A stretch of 13,101 bases of DNA, taken from positions 1-13,101 of the forward strand of contig CAMLSG010000155.1 in assembly GCA_946482635.1 (NCBI GenBank), read 5' to 3'. How positions within the stretch are numbered: the stretch's first letter is position 1; each line of letters begins with the position of its first letter. The DNA comes from an uncultured Duganella sp. GTDB lineage: Bacteria; Pseudomonadota; Gammaproteobacteria; Burkholderiales; Burkholderiaceae. The position numbers and the translations under genes are program-made. The notes beneath the pieces were generated by a model. It was not told the origin of the DNA. It ran no database searches and saw only the letters and a program-made list of their open reading frames with translations. Below are positions 9,548-13,101 of this stretch, one piece after another.

Positions 9548-9573
9548 AGTGTCAGGCCCTTGGGTCTGACACT
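9548..9573 (-). terminator. Hairpin terminator for the TonB receptor gene, between convergent genes
   Basis: AGTGTCAG at 9548-9555 is the exact reverse complement of CTGACACT at 9566-9573. CC/GG pairs inside allow the stem to extend around a short loop. Read on the minus strand the hairpin is followed at once by TTTTT, as expected for an intrinsic terminator of the receptor gene ending at 9585. Read on the plus strand it has no T-run, so termination of udk there is less certain. The GTGTCAG...CTGACAC arms suggest a dispersed element (see findings). Confidence 0.7.
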
Positions 9574-9584
9574 GGTTTACCGGT

Positions 9585-12248
9585 TTAGAAGGTATAGCTG
9601 GCGCGCAAGTAAAGCGCGCGGCCGATCGGGTCGGAGTAGCGCGGGTCATACCCTTTCTGGAACACGGTGCCCTGGTTGGTGAACGGCGGGTCCTTGTCCA
9701 GCAGGTTCTTCACGCCGCCGGTCAGCGCCAGGCCTTTCCAGCCAGTATAGGTGGCCGACAGGTTCCACAGCTGGTAGGAATCCACCTTGTTGAAGAACTC
9801 AGGCTCCACGAAGTTCTGGTCCACATAGCCGGACTTGAAGTTCTGCGACAGCGTCGCGCTCCACGGGCCTTCGCGCCAGGTCAGCGAGGCATTGTGGCGC
9901 CAGCGCATGATCGGACCGTTGTCGGCGTAGGTGCCGACATTCTGGACATAGGCGCCGTCACGCTCGTTCTGGTACTTGTAGCTATGCACCCAGGTGCCGT
10001 CCAGGGTGAAGGTGAAGCTGCCGTATTCGGTGCGGCCCGAGCTGACCGTTGCACTCAGGTCGATACCGTCGGTCTTCACGCGGCCCAGGTTCTCATTGAG
10101 GTCCAGGATGGCGAAAGGCGAGCCGTCAGGATTGCGCAGGAAGCGGTCCTTGTATTTCTCATAGTTGCCGTAGATCGCTTGCTCCGGCAGCGCGCCGATC
10201 TTGTCCTTCAGGCGGATATTCCAGTAGTCGAGGGCGATCGTCGTATTGCGAATCGGTTCGAACACGGCGCCGAAGGAGAAAGTCTTCGACTTTTCCGGCG
10301 TCAGGGCCGGGTTGCCGCCTTGCAGCTTGAACTGCTGCAGGTCGCAATCGCGCAGCGGGTTGGCGCCAGGCTGCGGCACGCCGCCCGGGCACAGGATCGG
10401 ATCGTCATAGCTGTTGCTGGTGTCGTTCTTCGATTGCGGCGCATTCTTCTCGAACAGGGTCGGGGCGCGGAAGCCGGTGCTGGCCGAAGCGCGCAGCAGC
10501 AGTTGCTGGGTCGGCTGGTAGCGCACGCCCAGTTTCGGGTTGGTGGTGCTGCCCGCATCGCTGTAATGGTCGTAGCGCACGGCCGCCTGGATGTCGAGGT
10601 CCTTGATCAGCGGCACGCTCAATTCGCCGTACACCGCCTTCACATTGCGCGAACCGGTCTTGGACTGCGAGCCGGACAGGCCGGAGCTGGTTGCCTGGCC
10701 TGCGATATCGCGGTTCACGTTGAAATCGGCATCCTCCTTGCGGTATTCGGCGCCCAGCGCGACCGCCATGGCGCCGCCGGCTAGTTGCATCACGTCGCGC
10801 GAGCCCTTGATGTCAAAGGTGGTGGATTTGTTCTTGGCGTCCTGTACCTTGCCGCGCAGCGCCACGCTTTCCAGGTAGGCGCGGCCGGCTTCGTTTTGCA
10901 GGCCGAAGGGATTGAGGATGCCGTTTGCCACGCCGGCGGCGAAGCCTGCATCCTGCACATAACCGCCGGTGAACACTTCCTCGGACTTGCTGACCGAGTG
11001 GTTCAGGCCAGCCTTGTAGTCCCAGCCTGCGGCGATGCCTTCCAGCGCGGCCACCAGGCGGTCGCCTTCGCCCTTGGAGTTGATGCGGCGCTGGCCGGCT
11101 TCCGTCGGACGCCAGTTGACCGACAGCGGTTCGCCCGACAGGTTAGGCTGGGCCGGCACGCCGCCCGCGTTGCCCGGGTAGTAAGGGCTGGTGATCGGCA
11201 GTGACAGGCCGGTCTGCGGCGGCGGCGCAGTGCGCGATACCACCTTGTTACGCGAATGCAGGTATTCCAGGCTGGCCGTGGTATCGGCGTTCAGCTTGAA
11301 CGCTGCCTTGCCGAAGAAGACCAGGCGGTCCTGTTCGGGCAGGTCGTCGATCTGGCGCGTATAGTCCTGGCGGCAGGTGCCGTCCGAGGCGCGCGGCAGC
11401 GAGAACGGCGGCAGGCAGCCGCTGGCAAAGCCGGGGTTGCCCGTCGCTTCCGTGACCGGATCGAAGTAGTTGCCGGGGAAGGTGGTGCCGGAGGTGCCAT
11501 CCGATACGGTCATGCCGCGTTCAGGGATCACGGCAGTCTTTGAGAAGTCGCGCTGCTGCGAGGTCAGCACATCCTGCTTCTGCCAGTCCAGCACGCCCAT
11601 CAGGTTCCAGCCGTCCTGGTCGAGGTTGCCGATGCCGCTGACAATATTGGCACGCCGTTCCTTGCCGCCTGTTTCGCGCGGCAGCATGGTTTCCGCCGTG
11701 ACGGTGGTGCCGGTCACCGAGCGTTTGGTAATGAAGTTGATCACGCCGCCGATGGCATCGGTACCGTAGATGGCGGAAGCGCCATCGCGCAGCACTTCGA
11801 CCCGCTCCAGCGCTGCCACCGGGATCACGTTCAGGTCGACGCTGGCGCCGTCATACGGATGGTTGGCGATGCGCCGGCCGTTCAGCAGCACCAGGGTCTT
11901 GTCGCCGCCGAGGCCGCGCAGGTCGGCGACCGCCTGGCCGCCGGTCGGCAGCCCGCTGGCATTACCGCCCACCACATTGCCGGCGCCCATGCTGGTCTGG
12001 TTGGAAGGGATGCGGTCCAGCACTTCCTGGGCCGTGGTCAGGCCTTGCCGGGTGAATTCCTCGGCCTTGAAAACAGAAAGCGGCTGCGACGTTTCCGACA
12101 CCAGCCGTTTGATGGAAGATCCGGTCACTTCGACGCGGATCATTTTTTCTTCGGGAGCCTGTTGCTGCGCCATGGCCGGCAAGACCGCCAGTGCGCCAAA
12201 TGCCGACAACAGGGTAGAGATCATCGATTTAGCCTTGATAGTAGCCAA
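9585..12248 (-). CDS. TonB-dependent outer-membrane receptor, substrate unknown
   Basis: This 887-residue protein is a TonB-dependent receptor, a gated beta-barrel that uses TonB/ExbB/ExbD energy to import a ligand. A signal peptide spans residues 1-27 (LLSAFGALAVLPAMA, cut before QQQ). A possible TonB box (IRVEVTG) follows directly, so there is no N-terminal signalling domain. The plug follows with TLVLLNGRRI, RVEVLRDGASAIYGTDAIGGVINF. The barrel ends in the typical terminal aromatic residue (YLRASYTF). Two closely spaced cysteine pairs (GCLPP...GTCRQ and LCPGG...RDCDL) may form disulfides in outer loops. The start is TTG at 12248, supported by GAGGAG seven bases upstream and by the correct placing of the signal peptide. 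A longer frame from 12353 has no ribosome site and puts 35 residues before the signal. No transport, siderophore or sugar genes lie nearby, so the ligand cannot be inferred. Confidence 0.95.
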   Translation of the reverse strand: MATIKAKSMISTLLSAFGALAVLPAMAQQQAPEEKMIRVEVTGSSIKRLVSETSQPLSVFKAEEFTRQGLTTAQEVLDRIPSNQTSMGAGNVVGGNASGLPTGGQAVADLRGLGGDKTLVLLNGRRIANHPYDGASVDLNVIPVAALERVEVLRDGASAIYGTDAIGGVINFITKRSVTGTTVTAETMLPRETGGKERRANIVSGIGNLDQDGWNLMGVLDWQKQDVLTSQQRDFSKTAVIPERGMTVSDGTSGTTFPGNYFDPVTEATGNPGFASGCLPPFSLPRASDGTCRQDYTRQIDDLPEQDRLVFFGKAAFKLNADTTASLEYLHSRNKVVSRTAPPPQTGLSLPITSPYYPGNAGGVPAQPNLSGEPLSVNWRPTEAGQRRINSKGEGDRLVAALEGIAAGWDYKAGLNHSVSKSEEVFTGGYVQDAGFAAGVANGILNPFGLQNEAGRAYLESVALRGKVQDAKNKSTTFDIKGSRDVMQLAGGAMAVALGAEYRKEDADFNVNRDIAGQATSSGLSGSQSKTGSRNVKAVYGELSVPLIKDLDIQAAVRYDHYSDAGSTTNPKLGVRYQPTQQLLLRASASTGFRAPTLFEKNAPQSKNDTSNSYDDPILCPGGVPQPGANPLRDCDLQQFKLQGGNPALTPEKSKTFSFGAVFEPIRNTTIALDYWNIRLKDKIGALPEQAIYGNYEKYKDRFLRNPDGSPFAILDLNENLGRVKTDGIDLSATVSSGRTEYGSFTFTLDGTWVHSYKYQNERDGAYVQNVGTYADNGPIMRWRHNASLTWREGPWSATLSQNFKSGYVDQNFVEPEFFNKVDSYQLWNLSATYTGWKGLALTGGVKNLLDKDPPFTNQGTVFQKGYDPRYSDPIGRALYLRASYTF

Positions 12249-12255
12249 CGTATTT

Positions 12256-12261
12256 CTCCTC
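12256..12261 (-). promoter_or_regulatory. Strong ribosome binding site deciding the TTG start of the TonB receptor
   Basis: The minus strand reads GAGGAG, then seven bases, then TTG at 12248. This is nearly ideal Shine-Dalgarno sequence and spacing, and neither the ATG eight codons further in nor the ATG at 12353 has one. It is the main reason for choosing TTG. Confidence 0.85.
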
Positions 12262-12286
12262 AAATAGATGGGTATGTCAGGACCTG

Positions 12287-12313
12287 TGCAAGTGCCGGCG
12301 TTAGGCACTTGTA
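12287..12313 (-). promoter_or_regulatory. Hairpin in the 5' leader of the TonB receptor gene
   Basis: CAAGTGCC at 12289-12296 is the exact reverse complement of GGCACTTG at 12304-12311, and a GU and an AU pair can extend the stem to ten pairs around a seven-base loop. In the receptor transcript it would sit about 40-65 bases before the start codon. There is no T-run next to it, so it is not a simple terminator. A role in mRNA stability or in translation control is possible but is inference. Confidence 0.5.
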
Positions 12314-12430
12314 AAGGTTGAATAAATTCTATTTGAGATTTGATAATATCCACCCAAAACCACGGCTCCGTAATCTTTACTGTTGCTCCTGCGCGTCTGG
12401 TTCATATTTGCTAGCCAGTCAAAGCCTCGC
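12314..12430. other. AT-rich spacer upstream of the TonB receptor, probable promoter zone
   Basis: No gene is visible here. The stretch 12314-12350 is much richer in A+T than the surroundings and must include the receptor promoter. On the minus strand TAGAAT (12326-12331) and TATTAT (12343-12348) are -10-like, but neither has a good -35 at 16-18 bases. GATAATATC at 12342-12350 has a short dyad (GATA/TATC) that only weakly resembles part of a Fur site. I see nothing recognisable in 12354-12430. Confidence 0.35.
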
Positions 12431-12459
12431 TTGCAATAGTAGTTAACTGTTGTTATAGT
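12431..12459 (+). promoter_or_regulatory. Extended -10 promoter for the aroG leader
   Basis: TTGCAA at 12431-12436 (4 of 6 to the sigma70 -35) is separated by exactly 17 bases from TATAGT at 12454-12459 (5 of 6 to the -10). A TG one base upstream of the -10 makes it an extended -10. The predicted transcription start is near 12466, about 20 bases before the leader peptide start. The spacer contains the palindrome AGTTAACT at 12441-12448. Confidence 0.72.
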
Positions 12460-12473
12460 GGATCGAAATCCAC
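12458..12473. promoter_or_regulatory. 16-bp dyad across the predicted aroG transcription start, possible operator
   Basis: GTGGAT at 12458-12463 and ATCCAC at 12468-12473 form a perfect six-base inverted repeat around CGAA. The dyad starts in the last two bases of the -10 and covers the predicted start site. The RNA would probably lack the left arm, so a DNA-level operator is a better guess than an RNA hairpin. The binding protein is unknown. Confidence 0.4.
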
Positions 12474-12485
12474 GGAACTCTATCC

Positions 12486-12551
12486 ATGCACCTGCACTTC
12501 TTTACCGGCTTTTTTTACTTTAGCAATTCCAACCCAAAGGCGGTGGAGTAG
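12486..12551 (+). CDS. Phenylalanine-rich leader peptide of the aroG attenuator
   Basis: This is a 21-codon ORF from ATG 12486 to TAG 12549-12551. Residues 5-12 are FFTGFFYF, so six of eight residues are Phe or Tyr; the rest is MHLH before and SNSNPKAVE after. Its design parallels the E. coli pheA leader peptide PheL, which has runs of Phe and acts as a sensor: scarce charged tRNA-Phe stalls the ribosome on these codons. GGAA at 12474-12477 lies eight bases upstream as a modest ribosome site. Four of the five Phe codons are TTT, while many Phe codons in the neighbouring GC-rich genes are TTC. The ORF lies between a good promoter and a strong terminator directly before aroG. Chance is unlikely given the aromatic cluster and its position. 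Confidence 0.86.
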   Translation: MHLHFFTGFFYFSNSNPKAVE

Positions 12552-12627
12552 CGGCCGGTTCACGTAGCAGCAAAACGAGATCCCAGCAGATACCAAGACA
12601 AACCGCCAGCGATGGCGGTTTTTTTTT
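12504..12627 (+). promoter_or_regulatory. Transcription attenuator with alternative RNA pairings upstream of aroG
   Basis: Three exclusive pairings can be drawn by eye. (1:2) ACCGGC at 12504-12509, inside the leader between the two Phe pairs, is the exact complement of GCCGGT at 12554-12559. (2:3) GGC-C-GGTT at 12553-12560, with one bulged C, pairs with AACCGCC at 12601-12607; GGCGGT at 12539-12544 is a second exact partner for ACCGCC at 12602-12607. (3:4) AACCGCCA pairs with TGGCGGTT as the terminator. A ribosome stalled on Phe codons 9-12 would cover 12504-12509, free 12553-12560 to hold segment 3, and allow readthrough into aroG. A ribosome reaching the stop at 12549 would cover segment 2 and let the terminator form. 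The segments are visible; the mechanism is inferred from the pheA and trp models. Confidence 0.7.
12601..12627 (+). terminator. Intrinsic terminator of the aroG leader (attenuator terminator)
   Basis: AACCGCCA at 12601-12608 and TGGCGGTT at 12613-12620 form a perfect eight-base stem closed by the tetraloop GCGA, which fits the stable GNRA class. Nine T at 12619-12627 follow. The terminator ends only 22 bases before the aroG start and no complete gene other than the leader peptide lies upstream on this strand, so it must act as a conditional terminator for aroG. Confidence 0.92.
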
Positions 12628-12636
12628 ACTTAATCC

Positions 12637-12642
12637 AGGAGA
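12637..12642 (+). promoter_or_regulatory. Ribosome binding site of aroG
   Basis: AGGAGA ends seven bases before ATG 12650, nearly ideal spacing. It lies just after the attenuator T-run, so aroG translation starts independently of the leader peptide. Confidence 0.88.
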
Positions 12643-12649
12643 AACCATC

Positions 12650-13101
12650 ATGCAACGTACCGACGACCTGCGCATTCGTGAAATGAAGGAGCTGACGCCA
12701 CCGTCGCACCTGATCCGCGAATTTCCCTGCACGGAAGCGGCATCCAACACAGCTTCCGAAGCGCGTGTCGCGCTGCACCGCATCCTGCACGGCCAGGATG
12801 ACCGCCTGATGGTGGTGATCGGACCTTGCTCGATCCACGATCCGAAAGCGGCGCTGGAGTATGCGCGCCGCCTGGCGCCGTTGCGCGAGCGCTTGAAGGG
12901 CGACCTGGAAATCGTGATGCGCGTCTACTTCGAAAAGCCGCGCACCACGGTCGGCTGGAAGGGCATGATCAACGATCCATACATGGACAACAGCTTCCGC
13001 ATCAACGACGGCTTGCGCATGGCGCGGGAACTGCTGCGCGATATCAATGAAATGGGCCTGCCGGCCGGCACCGAATTCCTGGACGTGATCAGCCCGCAGT
13101 A
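12650..13101 (+). CDS. aroG: 3-deoxy-7-phosphoheptulonate (DAHP) synthase, AroG type, 3' end outside window
   Basis: The enzyme condenses phosphoenolpyruvate and erythrose 4-phosphate to DAHP, the first step of the shikimate pathway to Phe, Tyr and Trp. The 150 visible complete codons are clearly class I DAHP synthase: VVIGPCSIHD with metal-ligand Cys60, MRVYFEKPRTTVGWKG with Arg91 and Lys96, and INDPYMDNSF. The N-terminus TDDLRIREMKEL and the segment NSFRINDGLR follow E. coli AroG, the Phe-inhibited isozyme, more closely than AroF. Asp5, Asp6 and the final Pro149-Gln150 correspond, with an offset of one, to E. coli residues 6, 7, 150 and 151 around the Phe site. About 200 residues are cut off by the window end. 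The gene lies behind a Phe-rich leader peptide and terminator, so transcription is probably phenylalanine-responsive. Feedback sensitivity is inferred from partial sequence. Confidence 0.96.
   Translation, partial: MQRTDDLRIREMKELTPPSHLIREFPCTEAASNTASEARVALHRILHGQDDRLMVVIGPCSIHDPKAALEYARRLAPLRERLKGDLEIVMRVYFEKPRTTVGWKGMINDPYMDNSFRINDGLRMARELLRDINEMGLPAGTEFLDVISPQ

Noticed and set aside
12336..12352. Possible Fur box before the TonB receptor
   Set aside because: Only GATAAT and a short GATA/TATC dyad match; the 19-bp Fur consensus is not met, so iron control is not supported by sequence.
12249..12353. N-terminal extension of the TonB receptor to ATG 12353
   Set aside because: It would put 35 residues before a standard signal peptide, reads through the leader hairpin and lacks a ribosome site, whereas TTG 12248 has GAGGAG at ideal spacing.
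12310..12380. TyrR box upstream of aroG
   Set aside because: TGTAAA occurs at 12310-12315 region but the partner TTTACA at the required six-base spacing is absent, and it lies upstream of the predicted promoter.
12510..12516. Run of seven T as a terminator tail
   Set aside because: No stable stem precedes it. The T-run is explained by the TTT TTT TAC codons of the leader peptide.
1..13101. tRNA, rRNA, CRISPR array, insertion sequence or prophage
   Set aside because: Nearly the whole window is covered by standard chromosomal genes, and the gaps show no direct-repeat arrays, transposase motifs or cloverleaf structures that I could see.

Overview
The window looks like a chromosomal segment of a high-GC betaproteobacterium, most likely of the family Oxalobacteraceae (Massilia, Duganella or Janthinobacterium type). 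This is inferred from codon use, protein character and the gene order glnE / yhdP / nitrilase / tldD / aroG, which I recall as common in Burkholderiales. No species call is possible without a search.

Layout. Positions 1-2295 (minus) hold the 5' three-quarters or so of glnE, the bifunctional adenylyltransferase/adenylyl-removing enzyme of glutamine synthetase; its 3' end lies outside the window. A 101-base divergent gap separates it from a plus-strand run: yhdP (2397-6545, a large AsmA-like envelope protein), a nitrilase-superfamily amidase that overlaps it by 4 bases (6542-7351), and tldD (7389-8849, a metalloprotease subunit). A strong intrinsic terminator at 8864-8893 ends the run. udk (8912-9544, uridine kinase) follows. 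It converges on a TonB-dependent outer-membrane receptor on the minus strand (9585-12248, TTG start with a strong ribosome binding site); a hairpin at 9548-9573 lies between the two and has a T-run on the receptor side.

The most interesting region is the 401-base gap 12249-12649 between the receptor and aroG (12650-13101, DAHP synthase, truncated by the window end). It reads as a complete ribosome-mediated transcription attenuator. It has an extended -10 promoter (12431-12459), a 21-codon leader ORF (12486-12551) whose residues 5-12 are FFTGFFYF, candidate mutually exclusive RNA pairings, a GNRA-looped intrinsic terminator with nine T (12601-12627), and then the aroG ribosome binding site and start. 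The leader is of the phenylalanine type known from E. coli pheL/pheA, but here it stands before a DAHP synthase. The AroG N-terminus matches the Phe-sensitive type (Asp5-Asp6-Leu-Arg-Ile), so phenylalanine may act on both transcription and enzyme activity. A 16-bp perfect dyad also lies across the predicted transcription start.

The genes do not form one pathway. They cover nitrogen regulation (glnE), envelope lipid homeostasis (yhdP), metabolite repair or amide hydrolysis (nitrilase), proteolysis (tldD), pyrimidine salvage (udk), TonB-driven uptake (receptor) and entry to aromatic amino acid synthesis (aroG). All structures were read by eye; no folding or database search was run.
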